A DNA stretch of 64,000 bases from Stenotrophomonas sp. SY1 (GCF_021202945.1 NZ_JAJOYR010000002.1:981825-1045824), one strand, 5' to 3'. Positions 29,214-38,779 are shown, counted from the stretch's first letter. The notes: generated by a model not told the origin, from the letters alone. Numbers and translations: made by a program.

Positions 29214-31174
29214 TGGCTGGCCGTCGCCCCGCCGAGATGCCGGCTCAGGAAGCCAAGCAATCGTGCGTAGTACTCGCGACGATGCTCCTGTGTGTAGAAG
29301 CCGTGGCCCTCGTTCGGGTAGTACAGCGTTTCCACCGGCACCCCGGCACGCTTCAATGCGCGCTCCATGTTCCTGCTGTGCTCGATCGGCGCGCGTTCGT
29401 CCTTGCCACCCGCTGCGAGGAACACCGGCACTTTGATCTGCTCCGCCAATCGGGTCGGCGAACGTGCCCCCAAGGTACTGCGTGCCCCCAGCCAATCGGC
29501 TGCCCATGTCCGCCCCGACCGGCTGCCCTCGGAAGCGTCACGGTGCATCAATTCCAAGTCGTAGACGCCAACATAACCCACCGCGCAGCGATACAGCTGC
29601 GGATCTCGCACCGCACCCATCAATGCCGCATAGCCCCCGTAACTGGCGCCGTAGATGCAGATGCGTTCACGGTCGGCGATGCCCTGCTCGACCGCCCAGT
29701 GCGTCGCATCGACCAGATCGGCCTGCATCTTGCCGCCCCACTCCTGTGCACCGGCATCGCGATACGCCGCACCGTAGTTACCGGAACCCCGGTAATTGAC
29801 CCGCAAAACCCTGTAACCGGCATCGGCGAGCAATTGCGCGTCCAGGTCGAAACCCCACGCGTCGAAGACGCCGAACGGACCGCCGTGCGGCAGCAGCACC
29901 ATAGGGCCTGGGCCACTGGCCACGGCCTTGGGCTCGGTCAGATAACCGTGCAACATCATTCCGTCGCGTGCGCGGAAACTGAAGTAGCGCGATGCCGGCC
30001 GCTGGTCGGGCACGAACCACTCGCGTCGACTGAAGATCCGATCGGCCTCGCGCGTCTGCGTGTCGAACAGGAAATAATCACCGTTGTTGCGGTCGCTCCA
30101 CACGTACAGCAGCACCTGCCGGCCATCGCGGGTAGCCGAGGTCATACGCACTGCGTCGCCGTTGAAGGCCTTCTCCAGACTGCGGTAGAGACGCGCGGTG
30201 CGCGCGCCCTCGTCGAAGAAGCGATTGACCACCTTCTCCCGCATGTACGAGGCACCGATTGGCGTCTTGCCGTCCATGTCATAAAGGATATGCAGCGGAT
30301 CGACCACCTCGTCGTGCAGCAGCTCAGCTTGTTGGTCGGTTGCCGGATCCCAAGAAACGATGACGTCCGGCCCGCGATCACGCTCGACCTGCAGGTAGGC
30401 AAGCCTGCCATCAGCGCTGAAACCCAACGGGTAGCGCCGCTGCTTGCTCACCTTTTCATCATTGAGCAGACGCCACGACTGGCCTCGCGCCTCGCGGTAA
30501 TAGAGCTTGGACAGGTTGTCGGCGTCCGCCCCGACGGCGAAGCGCACTTCGCCCTCCCGGTCGGACTTGAAACTCGCCCGCCGCACCGGCACGTCGGCGA
30601 CCCGAATGCGGTTGCGGTTGTAGATATCCAGCTTCTCGATGCGGATGTGCGGGTCGTTGGCAATGGGAACAGCCGAGACGAGGACATTGCGCTCATCACC
30701 GTCCAAGGTATCGAGCATGTAGACCGACTGATCGAGCGTGTTCTTGTATTCGGAAACGATCCCGGCCCGCTCGTTGGTTCCATATGGGCTGGCCAGCAAC
30801 ATGCTCTGTTTGCCGTCGACGTTGACCGCGTACAGCTCACCGATTGATGAGGGCTCGTCGCGCGATCCCTGCCGACGCGCCATAGACATCACCACGCGCT
30901 CGTTGTTGGCCCACCAGAAGTCATCGACCACCGAGTTGGCGGGGCCGGATACCTTGGCGGTGAAGGCCTGGTCCGAACGACGCAGGATCAGCAGTGCGGT
31001 GCGATCCTCCAGCGGCGCGGTCACCGCGAAGTACTGCCCATCCGGCGAAATCTTCACCCATTCGTACATGTCCTGACGGACGTATGGCGCCAGATCCAGC
31101 GTTTGGCCAGCCTGCACTGCGCCGATCGAAAACATCCCGCACAGCAACATTCCCCATGCCCGCGAAACCGACAT
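29210..31174 (-). CDS. S9 family peptidase (acylaminoacyl/dipeptidyl peptidase-like), secreted
   Basis: 654 residues with a signal peptide ending near AVQAGQ. A seven-bladed-type beta-propeller region precedes the C-terminal hydrolase domain with Ser511 (GASYGG), Asp592 (GKDERAP) and His624 (NEGHGF). The GxSYGG and NEGHGF motifs fit the S9C-like bacterial peptidases and differ from the two S9A enzymes in this window. It probably cleaves peptides in the periplasm. Confidence 0.92.
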   Translation of the reverse strand: MSVSRAWGMLLCGMFSIGAVQAGQTLDLAPYVRQDMYEWVKISPDGQYFAVTAPLEDRTALLILRRSDQAFTAKVSGPANSVVDDFWWANNERVVMSMARRQGSRDEPSSIGELYAVNVDGKQSMLLASPYGTNERAGIVSEYKNTLDQSVYMLDTLDGDERNVLVSAVPIANDPHIRIEKLDIYNRNRIRVADVPVRRASFKSDREGEVRFAVGADADNLSKLYYREARGQSWRLLNDEKVSKQRRYPLGFSADGRLAYLQVERDRGPDVIVSWDPATDQQAELLHDEVVDPLHILYDMDGKTPIGASYMREKVVNRFFDEGARTARLYRSLEKAFNGDAVRMTSATRDGRQVLLYVWSDRNNGDYFLFDTQTREADRIFSRREWFVPDQRPASRYFSFRARDGMMLHGYLTEPKAVASGPGPMVLLPHGGPFGVFDAWGFDLDAQLLADAGYRVLRVNYRGSGNYGAAYRDAGAQEWGGKMQADLVDATHWAVEQGIADRERICIYGASYGGYAALMGAVRDPQLYRCAVGYVGVYDLELMHRDASEGSRSGRTWAADWLGARSTLGARSPTRLAEQIKVPVFLAAGGKDERAPIEHSRNMERALKRAGVPVETLYYPNEGHGFYTQEHRREYYARLLGFLSRHLGGATASQ

Positions 31175-31221
31175 TCCCGTCCCCTGTTGATACCAGCCCC
31201 CGCTGGCCTGCGGAGCATGGC

Positions 31222-31247
31222 GAAAACCGGGGTCAGAGTCGAGTTTC
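31222..31247 (-). repeat. Dispersed RAYT-associated repeat copy 1
   Basis: GAAAACC GGGGTCAGAGTCGAGTTTC, the same element that flanks the RAYT gene at 38 kb. It lies in the 81-base gap between the S9 peptidase and ycaQ genes. Confidence 0.8.
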
Positions 31248-31255
31248 CAGGCGGC

Positions 31256-32350
31256 TCAGCTCCCCAATCCCAGGAACACCCCCATCCGCTCAAGTTCCGC
31301 CTCGAGTGCACTACGGAACGCCGCATCACGCGGCGCCGCGCCATCGACATAGCCGAACTGCGATCGCAGCTCGCCGCCGGAAACGCTGAGGTTGGCCCAG
31401 CCGATCACCCGCTCACGCCACAACAGCGGCAGCGCGTAGTAACCGAGCTTGCGCTTGGCTGCCGGGGTGTACGCCTCGAACCGGTACGCCCAGCCCCAGA
31501 ACTGCTCGAAACGTCGGCGGTCCCAGACCACCGGATCGAATGGCGTCAGCAGACGTACCGCATCGTCGGGCTTCCATCGTGCCGACGCCGGGCTTTCTTC
31601 GCTGGGCCAGTACCAGTCAACGCCATCGATGCGCGCGGTTGCCCATCGCTGCCGCGCGCGCTTCAGGGCCTCGGCACGCAGTCCCTGCCATTGCGGCACG
31701 CCACTGCGCAGGTAGCCCACCAGCTGCCCGAGACTGGCCGCCGGCAGGGGGGCGTACTTGCGGATCACGATGTCCAACAACGCATCCAGGCGTTCCTGGG
31801 CGATGGCTTCATCAACCCGCGTCGCGTCGCCTTCACGCAATGCATAGACACGCGTACCACTTTCGCGGCGGGCGATGCGCAACATGCCCCGGTAATGCAT
31901 CCCATCGAGCAGTTCGGTGCTGGCCTTGGATGAACCACCAAACCAGTTGGTGGTTTTGCCATGCGCAAAGTGCGCATCCACTTCCTTCGGGTGCACCGCG
32001 CCGCGTTCGGCGATGAACTCGCGTACCGCATGCGCCTGTTTCAGACGTGCGGGCGTCCACACCAAACGCGCCTCGCGCGGATGCATCAGCGCATGGTGGG
32101 CACGCGGCAGAAAGCCGTAATTGACGAAGAAGTCCTCTTCCAGCGCCAGCTTCGGATAGCGCCGCTCTAGCTCGCCGGCCCGGTAGCCGGTGACGCGATG
32201 ACGCAGGGTCAGATCCTGCGCACGGGCCGGCGCACGGATCGGGTCAGCCTGGACAAAGCCCAGCTTGCCGATCGCCTGCATCAGCGTGGTCGGCTTGAAC
32301 AGCGTGCGGGCGATGGCGTAGCGGCGGAGCTGGTCGAGGGTGGGTGTCAT
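31256..32350 (-). CDS. ycaQ: YcaQ/AlkX family DNA glycosylase, winged-helix
   Basis: 364 residues from MTPTLDQLRRYAIAR. The family (HTH_42) includes E. coli YcaQ, now called AlkX, which unhooks interstrand crosslinks. The characteristic N-terminal segment FVQADPIRAPARAQDLTLRHR contains the Gln-x-Asp catalytic motif (QAD). Later family blocks include DFFVNYGFLPRAHHALMHPR and LLTPFDPVVWDRRRFEQFWGW. No partner gene is apparent; it starts close to the hypothetical gene upstream on the same strand. Confidence 0.9.
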   Translation of the reverse strand: MTPTLDQLRRYAIARTLFKPTTLMQAIGKLGFVQADPIRAPARAQDLTLRHRVTGYRAGELERRYPKLALEEDFFVNYGFLPRAHHALMHPREARLVWTPARLKQAHAVREFIAERGAVHPKEVDAHFAHGKTTNWFGGSSKASTELLDGMHYRGMLRIARRESGTRVYALREGDATRVDEAIAQERLDALLDIVIRKYAPLPAASLGQLVGYLRSGVPQWQGLRAEALKRARQRWATARIDGVDWYWPSEESPASARWKPDDAVRLLTPFDPVVWDRRRFEQFWGWAYRFEAYTPAAKRKLGYYALPLLWRERVIGWANLSVSGGELRSQFGYVDGAAPRDAAFRSALEAELERMGVFLGLGS

Positions 32351-32402
32351 GGGCCAATGATGCACAAAACCGTCACAGCACACCCACCCCGGCCAATCCG
32401 GG

Positions 32403-33362
32403 TCAGCGCTTGCCGTTAACCGCGTGGCAGTAGTACTCGGCCAGCGCGAAGTTCAGCGGGCGCTCGGCGGTCAGTTGCCATTCGGTTTCCAGCGCCTTGC
32501 TGCGGTAACGCAGCACCCGGTCGGTCACCCCACGCGCCTGCAACTGCGCCGGCAATGCTTTGCCCAGTTCGCTGCTGTCGGCGGCGTCATCGGCAATGAT
32601 GCAGATCGCCGTATCCGCTGCGATGGGGGCCTCCGCCATCATCTCCTCGAAGTCCTCGACGCTGTCGTCGTCGTTGTCCAACTCATCGATGCCGGCGCCC
32701 TGTTCCGCCCACCGGTACTGCATCCGGCCGGGTTCGAACAGCATCACCATCAATGGCGCCACCTCGCCACTATCGGCGGCGCAGGTGGCGGGCAGCGGCT
32801 CACTAGGCACCGGGGTCAATCCGCCATCGGCCGAAACACGACGGATCGCGATGCTGCAGCTTCCGCCCTGGAAGTCGCGAATCATGTCGCCTTCGTAGTC
32901 CACGCCAGGCTCGGGGATGAAGCTTGTCTGGATTCCGCGCCCGCGGTTGCAGCTCCAGCCCGAGCCACTGGCGATATTGGCCTCTAGCAACACCCGCTGC
33001 CCCGGCACCAGCGGATGCTCGGCGTAGTACGGGTTGGCCAGCAACCGGTCCCGATCAGCGAGGTTGCGGGTGTGCTCGGTCTCCGGGATGCCGATGGACT
33101 CGTTGGGGCGCTTCTTGCCAACCAGGGTCTTGAAGCCGTGCGACAACGAACCGGACGCCTCGATCTCCTCGTCGTACTCGTCCTCGCAGCGTGCGTTGGT
33201 ATACATCGTCAGCCCAACGCCGTTCTGGCCGAACAGGCGGATGCGCGCGGGGCGCTCGACCGTGGCGGCAGCGGCGCCGGGTTGTGCGATGGGATCTTCT
33301 GCTGCCGAAGCGGTCGTGCAGGTGAGGCCAGCCACAGCCAGCAGCAAGGTACGGGAATACAT
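32403..33362 (-). CDS. Secreted protein of unknown function
   Basis: 319 residues from the ATG at 33360-33362, preceded by GGAG at nine bases; it opens a signal peptide (MYSRTLLLAVAGLTCTTASA). The mature part begins with RIRLFGQNGVGLTMYTNARC, contains several cysteines (possible disulfides) and an acidic stretch IDELDNDDDSVEDFEEMM. No domain recognised. It ends 52 bases before ycaQ but with different likely localisation, so a functional link is doubtful. Confidence 0.72.
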   Translation of the reverse strand: MYSRTLLLAVAGLTCTTASAAEDPIAQPGAAAATVERPARIRLFGQNGVGLTMYTNARCEDEYDEEIEASGSLSHGFKTLVGKKRPNESIGIPETEHTRNLADRDRLLANPYYAEHPLVPGQRVLLEANIASGSGWSCNRGRGIQTSFIPEPGVDYEGDMIRDFQGGSCSIAIRRVSADGGLTPVPSEPLPATCAADSGEVAPLMVMLFEPGRMQYRWAEQGAGIDELDNDDDSVEDFEEMMAEAPIAADTAICIIADDAADSSELGKALPAQLQARGVTDRVLRYRSKALETEWQLTAERPLNFALAEYYCHAVNGKR

Positions 33363-33785
33363 GGGTACGAACTCCATTTCGAATGATGTGTTTGAAGACC
33401 AGCCTGGGGAGGTGGCTTCCGTTTTGGAAGCGACCTCCGCATGCAAGAACCACTTCCTCCGCCGCACCCGCTGCAGCAACAACCCACGTACGTTCGCAGA
33501 TTGTCCCTCGCCCGGTCTTCTGCGCCTTATGGCATTGCAGATGCGTCATCTGGAAGAGACCGCAGAATACGGAAATCAGTCCATTTCCATAAGGTGCGAA
33601 GGCACGCCGGCATCAACACCGGGGGGACGTATCAGGAATGTGGCCCCACCACCCCTGATGCGCTGCGTGTTGATCGACGCATCCTCAGCGCCTGTCCCCA
33701 GTGGCTCTGGACACGCTTCGACTTCCTTTGCGAAGCCAACACGCTACCCTGTCGCCCCCAGCACCACATCACTCGCCCGTCCCAG
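33363..33785. other. Divergent intergenic region
   Basis: About 423 bases between the divergent secreted-protein gene and the phosphotransferase gene. Base composition is less GC-rich than the flanks. No convincing coding frame, repeat or terminator was seen; promoters in both directions are expected. Confidence 0.4.
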
Positions 33786-34922
33786 ATGACCAGCTCCAAC
33801 CACCGCGTCCAAGGCCTCAACAACGATGAGGTGCCTGCCGACTGGCCGGCCATCAGTGAGCGTGAGGTGGCTTGGCTGCGTGACCGCTTCACGCAACTGG
33901 AAGGTGCCGGCACGGTGCTTTGGCACAGCCCGCGCCCGATGTCGGCTGCGGCCATCGTTGAAGGCACTTCGGGCAAGATCTTCATCAAACGTCATCATCA
34001 CAGCGTCCGCACGGCGGCCACGTTGGATGAGGAACATCGTTTCATCGGTCACTTGGCCAACAACGGCGTGCCGGTGGTTCAGGTACTGCAGGATCGCGAC
34101 GGTGCTACCGCCGTCGAGCACGACAGCTGGACCTATGAGCTGCATGCCGTGGGCGACGGGCTGGACCTTTACCGCGATGCGCCTTCCTGGACGCCGGTCA
34201 CCGACCTCATCCAGGCGCGCGAAGCCGGCAGCATGCTCGCCGTGCTGCATCAGGCATCGGAAAGCTACACCGCAGCACAACGCGACACCCATATCCTGGT
34301 CGCACGCGATGACCTGATCCGCGCTGCCAACCCCATCGCAAAGCTGGAACACGACCTGCCCGAGCGCCCGGCACTGGCCGACTACCTGGCACACAAACCG
34401 TGGCAGCAGGATCTTCGGCAAGCCGTGCTGCCGCTGCACAGCGGTCTGGCCGAACGCCTGCACACCGAGCCGCATCTGTGGGCGCACAACGATTGGCATG
34501 TCTCCAATCTTCTGTGGCGGCGCGACGGCGATGCGATGAAGGTCGCCACCGTGCTCGACTTCGGCCTGGCCTCGCCGACCAGCGCTTTGTTTGACCTGGC
34601 TACCGCCATCGAACGTAACGCGGTGGCATGGCTGGAGTTGGAACGCGGCATGGATGCGGTGCATATCGATACCGCACTGGCGTTGCTCGACGGCTACCGA
34701 CAGATACGCCCACTCTCCGCCGCACAGGTGCATCTGCTGGCCGATCTGCTGCCGCTGGTGCATGTGGACTTTGCGCTGTCCGAAGTGGAGTACTTCCACG
34801 GCATTACCGGCTCGACTGCAAACGCGGACGTGGCCTATCACGACTTCCTGCTCGGGCACGCGCAATGGTTCCGCAGTGACGATGGCCAGACGCTGCTGGC
34901 CGCACTGCACGCCGCCGCCTGA
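33786..34922 (+). CDS. APH-family phosphotransferase
   Basis: 378 residues from the ATG at 33786. The kinase-like fold is supported by an IFIKRHHH lysine segment (K68), the catalytic loop HNDWHVSNLLW with H234, D236 and N241, and the metal-binding DFG at 258-260 (VLDFGLA). Such enzymes phosphorylate small alcohols (choline, thiamine, homoserine, aminoglycosides). It ends 61 bases before a TPP riboswitch, so a thiamine kinase role is worth testing, but the riboswitch lies downstream and would not control it. Confidence 0.85.
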   Translation: MTSSNHRVQGLNNDEVPADWPAISEREVAWLRDRFTQLEGAGTVLWHSPRPMSAAAIVEGTSGKIFIKRHHHSVRTAATLDEEHRFIGHLANNGVPVVQVLQDRDGATAVEHDSWTYELHAVGDGLDLYRDAPSWTPVTDLIQAREAGSMLAVLHQASESYTAAQRDTHILVARDDLIRAANPIAKLEHDLPERPALADYLAHKPWQQDLRQAVLPLHSGLAERLHTEPHLWAHNDWHVSNLLWRRDGDAMKVATVLDFGLASPTSALFDLATAIERNAVAWLELERGMDAVHIDTALALLDGYRQIRPLSAAQVHLLADLLPLVHVDFALSEVEYFHGITGSTANADVAYHDFLLGHAQWFRSDDGQTLLAALHAAA

Positions 34923-34983
34923 GTCGGCACCTGAACACGGGCGGAGGGCAAAACCGTACCGTTTGTGGTCCAATACGCGCCTG

Positions 34984-35060
34984 AAGCGGGGGTGCCTGGT
35001 TTTTGCAGGCTGAGAGAGTCCCTTGGAACCTGATCCGGTTTGCACCGGCGTAGGGAGCTT
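34984..35060 (+). promoter_or_regulatory. TPP (THI-element) riboswitch
   Basis: Carries the conserved THI-box elements in order: GGGGGTGCC, GCTGAGA, CCCTTGGAACCTGATC, then ACCGGCGTAGGGA. The outer P1 helix closes as AAGC (34984-34987) with GCTT (35057-35060). It stands 69 bases before the start of a TonB receptor gene. TPP binding would repress expression of receptor and downstream permease. No strong terminator lies between aptamer and gene, so control may be at translation initiation. Confidence 0.95.
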
Positions 35061-35129
35061 TGAGCAGCAGGCACACCGCCGCCATGGCGTTGCGCGTGCG
35101 CGCCTTCGCTTCGTCTCCCCCATCAGCTG

Positions 35130-37313
35130 ATGACGAAACGAATGAACCGCTGCTATCGAATCTCGCTGTTGACTGCTGCCCTGAGCGCGGCCCTGCCGCT
35201 GCACGCCAGCAACCCCGAAACCGCCGCCGCCGACCGCTCGCCCACCGAGCTGGCCGCCGTGCGCGTGCAGGCCGAGCAGCCGCATGCAAAGAACACCCAG
35301 TCCAACAGCTTCGGCGTGGGTGACTGGAAGAACACCCCCGCCTCGATCACCGTGCTGGACCGCGAGGTGCTCGACAGCCGTCACGTGCGCACGCTGTCCG
35401 AGCTGGCCTACAACGATGCTTCGCTGGGCGACAGCTACGCGCCGGTCGGCTATTACCAGAACATCGCCATCCGCGGCTTCGCGCTGGATACCGCCACCGG
35501 CTACCGCTTCAACGGCCTGACCATCGCCGGCGAACAACGCCTGGCGCTGGAGAACGTGCAGCAGGTGGAAATCCTCAAGGGCGAAGCCGGCCTGGCCGCT
35601 GGCGTAATCGCGCCGGGCGGCGTCATCAACTACGTCGGAAAGCGCCCAGCCGAAGTACGCAGCGTCACCCTCGGCACCGATTCGGAAGGCAGCCGTTACG
35701 CCGCCATCGACGTCGGCCACTGGGTCACCCCGCGCATCGGCCTGCGCTTCAACGCCGCGTGGGACGACAGCAATTCGTATATCGACAACGCCGATGGCCG
35801 CCGCAACTTCTATTCGCTGGCGACCGACTGGCTGATCGGCGAGCGCGGCAAGCTGGAAGTGGACGCCAACTACCAGACCAGCGCGCAGCGCTCGGCCTCG
35901 GGCTACCAGCTGCTGGGTGCCACCGTGCTGCCGCGCAACGTTGACCGCAAGAAGATGCTCGGCCACCAGGCGTGGCAGGAGCCGGTCGGCATCGATAGCA
36001 CCAACATCACCGCGCTGCATACCTTCGACTTCAACAGCGCCTGGCAGTCGCGCGTGTCGGCCAGCTACAGCCGCTCGGTCATCGACGACAACGTCGCCTT
36101 CGCCTACGGCTGCTACTACGCCGCCGAGTGCGCTGACGGCAGCGTGCCGGGCAACTACTTCGCGCCCAATGGCGACTACGACATCTACGACTACCGCAGC
36201 CCGGACGACACCCGCCGCAACCAGCAGCTGCGCGCCGAGCTGCGCGGGCGCTTCAGCACCGGCGGCGTCGAGCACCAGCTGACCTTCGGTGCGGACTACT
36301 TCGACCGCACCGTCGACAAGCGCCGCAACGTCAACGAGTACGTCGGCACCGCCAATATCCACGACAAGCACGTGCCGCAGTTCGCGCCGTCACCGTTGCA
36401 ACCGGGCCCTTCGGTGCGTCGCCTGGACAGCACACAGAAATCGCTGTTCCTGCTCGACCGCATGAGCTTCGCCGACGATTGGCAGCTGCTGGCCGGCGGC
36501 CGCTTCGTGCGGCTGGACGAGCGCGCGTTCGACAAGCGTGGCAATCCCGAGCGCAGCAGCCGGTTGTCGCGGTTCCTGCCGCAGGCCGCGTTGATCTGGA
36601 GCGCCAACGACGAACTGAATCTCTATGCCAGCTACGCGCAGGGCATTTCGCTCGGCCAGGAAGCGCCGTTCTGGACCACCAATGAAGGCACCTTCCTGCC
36701 GGCGGTGCGCTCACGCCAGCTGGAAGTGGGCGCCAAGTACACGCCATCGGATGCCCTGACGCTGGGCGCCGCCCTGTTCCGCATCAGCCAGCCATTCCAG
36801 TACGCCAAGCCCGACGACAGCGCCTACGGCTACACCTTCGTGCAGGAAGGCCAACAGAACCACATCGGCCTGGAACTGAGCGCGCAGGGCCATATCACCG
36901 AGCGCCTGCAACTGACCGCCAGCGCCAGTGCGTTGCGCGCGCGTGCACGCAACACCGGCACGCCGGCTTACGAAGGCCATCCGCTGATCAACGTGCCGAG
37001 CACGCGCGCCAGCCTGCATGCCGACTACGCACTGCCGTTCGTCTCCGGCCTGGGCATCACCGGCGGCTGGCGTTATGCGTCCTCCAACGTTGCCACCGCC
37101 GACGGCCGCGTGCGTGCACCGAGCTACAACGTCGCCGATGTGGGCCTGCGCTTCCAGCACCAGCTGCGCGAGCACGCGGTGAACTGGAACCTGTCGGTGG
37201 ACAACGTGTTCAACCGCTTCTACTGGCGCGACACTGGCAGCAGCTCCGGTGATTACTACCTGTTCCCCGGCGCCCCGCGTCAGGCACGCCTGTCGGTCAC
37301 CGTCGCGCTATGA
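35130..37313 (+). CDS. TonB-dependent receptor, probable thiamine (or precursor) uptake
   Basis: 727 residues with a signal peptide ending near LPLHAS. The siderophore-receptor-type plug (KNTPASITVLDREVLDSRHVRTLSELAYND, then NIAIRGFALD and LKGEAGLAAG) is followed by a barrel and C-terminal RLSVTVAL. By homology alone this would be called a siderophore receptor, but the TPP riboswitch in its leader and the coupled PnuC-type permease point to thiamine or a pyrimidine/thiazole precursor. Thiamine-regulated outer-membrane receptors next to PnuT are known from comparative genomics. An ATG four codons downstream is an alternative start. Confidence 0.9.
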   Translation: MTKRMNRCYRISLLTAALSAALPLHASNPETAAADRSPTELAAVRVQAEQPHAKNTQSNSFGVGDWKNTPASITVLDREVLDSRHVRTLSELAYNDASLGDSYAPVGYYQNIAIRGFALDTATGYRFNGLTIAGEQRLALENVQQVEILKGEAGLAAGVIAPGGVINYVGKRPAEVRSVTLGTDSEGSRYAAIDVGHWVTPRIGLRFNAAWDDSNSYIDNADGRRNFYSLATDWLIGERGKLEVDANYQTSAQRSASGYQLLGATVLPRNVDRKKMLGHQAWQEPVGIDSTNITALHTFDFNSAWQSRVSASYSRSVIDDNVAFAYGCYYAAECADGSVPGNYFAPNGDYDIYDYRSPDDTRRNQQLRAELRGRFSTGGVEHQLTFGADYFDRTVDKRRNVNEYVGTANIHDKHVPQFAPSPLQPGPSVRRLDSTQKSLFLLDRMSFADDWQLLAGGRFVRLDERAFDKRGNPERSSRLSRFLPQAALIWSANDELNLYASYAQGISLGQEAPFWTTNEGTFLPAVRSRQLEVGAKYTPSDALTLGAALFRISQPFQYAKPDDSAYGYTFVQEGQQNHIGLELSAQGHITERLQLTASASALRARARNTGTPAYEGHPLINVPSTRASLHADYALPFVSGLGITGGWRYASSNVATADGRVRAPSYNVADVGLRFQHQLREHAVNWNLSVDNVFNRFYWRDTGSSSGDYYLFPGAPRQARLSVTVAL

Positions 37314-37903
37314 ACCCGGCGATCCTGGAATGGTCGGCAGTCGGCGCCAGCATCCTCGGCGTCTGGCTGATGGCGCAGCGGCGGATGCTGGCCTGGCCGG
37401 TGGGGCTGATCTCGGTCGGCCTGTACGCCTTCGTGTTTATCGAAGCGCGGCTGTACTCGGACACGCTGCTGCAATGCGCGTTCGCCGCCTTCCTGCTGTA
37501 CGGCTGGATCAACTGGCAGCGGCAGGACCGGCCCGATGGTCGCGTCATCATCGTGCCGCTGGCCAATCACCTGCTGGCGCGTGACCTGGGCATCGGCATC
37601 GCGTTCGGCATCGCGCTCGGTGCGGCCATGCATAGCTGGACCAACGCCGCCCTGCCCTGGCTGGACGCCATGCTCGCCGCGCTCAGCCTGGTCGCCCAAT
37701 GGTGGCAGGCACGCCGCCACACCGCCGCCTGGTGGCTGTGGATCGTGGTCGACGTGGTCTACATCGGCATGTATGCGGTGAAGTCGCTGCATGCGACGGC
37801 GGGCTTGTATCTGGTCTTCGTAGGCTTGGCCGCGATGGGCCTTCGTGCCTGGAAGAAGGAAGAAAACCGGGGTCAGAGTCGGGTTCTTACCCCAAGCCAC
37901 TGA
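37310..37903 (+). CDS. pnuT: PnuC-family permease, probable thiamine transporter PnuT
   Basis: 197 residues. The ATG overlaps the receptor stop as ATGA, so the two are translationally coupled under the TPP riboswitch. About seven hydrophobic segments are seen, with the family features LILxxSVGLYAFVFIEARLYSDTLLQ and WWLWIVVDVVYIGMYAVKSLH. PnuT members transport thiamine by facilitated diffusion with trapping by phosphorylation. The last 14 or so codons (ENRGQSRVLTPSH) are encoded by a dispersed repeat, so the native C-terminus was replaced or extended by the element. Confidence 0.9.
   Translation: MNPAILEWSAVGASILGVWLMAQRRMLAWPVGLISVGLYAFVFIEARLYSDTLLQCAFAAFLLYGWINWQRQDRPDGRVIIVPLANHLLARDLGIGIAFGIALGAAMHSWTNAALPWLDAMLAALSLVAQWWQARRHTAAWWLWIVVDVVYIGMYAVKSLHATAGLYLVFVGLAAMGLRAWKKEENRGQSRVLTPSH
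37862..37887 (+). repeat. RAYT-flanking repeat, left copy
   Basis: GAAAACC GGGGTCAGAGTCG followed by GGTTCTT, located inside the end of pnuT. It is in inverted orientation to the copy just after the RAYT gene. Confidence 0.8.
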
Positions 37904-37968
37904 CTCCCCGGATCGCCATTGCCCACTGAGCAAATCAGCCTCGTCTGCACAACGACAGCGAGGCTGAC

Positions 37969-38664
37969 ATGGCACGACAACCCAGAATCGATCTACCCGG
38001 CGTAGCCCAGCACGTCATCCAACGCGGCAACGACCGCCAGCCGTGTTTCTTCCGCGACATTGATCGCGTGCGCTATCTGCAAGACCTGCGCGAACTGACG
38101 CTAGCAGGACGCTGCCATGTGCACGCGTACGTACTGATGACCAACCACGTGCATCTATTGATCACGCCCGGCGTAACCGGGGCCATCAGCAAGGTGATGC
38201 AATCCCTTGGGCGGCGTTACGTTCGCTACATCAATGACGCTTACGGCCGAACCGGCACGCTATGGGAAGGCCGTTACAAGTCGCACCTCGTCGCTGATGA
38301 CGACCATCTACTGCGTTGCTATCGCTACATCGAGCTCAACCCGGTTCGTGCGGGAATGGTTGCGCACGCGGCCGACTACCGCTGGTCGAGCTATCGCCGC
38401 AATGCCCTGGGCCAAGCTGATCCACTCGTTCGCCCGCACGATTGCTATCGCCGGTTAGGGATAACAGACACGGAACGGCTACCGGCGTATCGCGATTTGG
38501 TTCAACAAGCCTGCGAAGAAGATGCGGCACGTTTCAGCGATCATTTGCGGCATCAACATCCGATGGGGAATGACCGGTTTCGCGCAACCATCGAAGCGCA
38601 GTTGGGTCGCAAGCTCACGCCGGGAAAAGGTGGACGGCCCAAGAAGCGAAGGCCAGAGACTTAG
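37969..38664 (+). mobile_element. REP-associated tyrosine transposase (RAYT, Y1/HUH family)
   Basis: 231 residues. IS200-like single-Tyr HUH transposase: GVAQHVIQRGNDRQ opening, the HUH motif NHVHLL (H60, H62), the central GTLWEGRYKSHLV block and the catalytic tyrosine region YRYIELNPVRAGM (Y118 or Y120). Such domesticated enzymes spread or maintain REP hairpins and normally do not move themselves. It is flanked by inverted copies of GGGGTCAGAGTC elements, and two more copies lie elsewhere in the window. The gene looks intact. Confidence 0.93.
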
Positions 38665-38689
38665 AAACTCGACTCTGACCCCTGTCTTC
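38663..38689 (-). repeat. RAYT-flanking repeat, right copy
   Basis: AGAAACTCGACTCTGACCCC followed by TGTCTTC, starting at the RAYT stop codon. It is the reverse complement of the left-hand copy, giving an inverted flanking arrangement around the transposase. Confidence 0.8.
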
Positions 38690-38779
38690 AAGCCAATCGC
38701 CTCGCTGACCGACGCTTTCATAATCACAAAGAGGGACAGGACGAACCCGCTCCGAAGCTGGACCATGCCCCCTCCCTCC

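Noticed and set aside
33744..36371. 875-residue minus-strand frame across the phosphotransferase, riboswitch and TonB receptor
   Set aside because: It crosses a complete TPP riboswitch and two conserved plus-strand genes, so it is a shadow.
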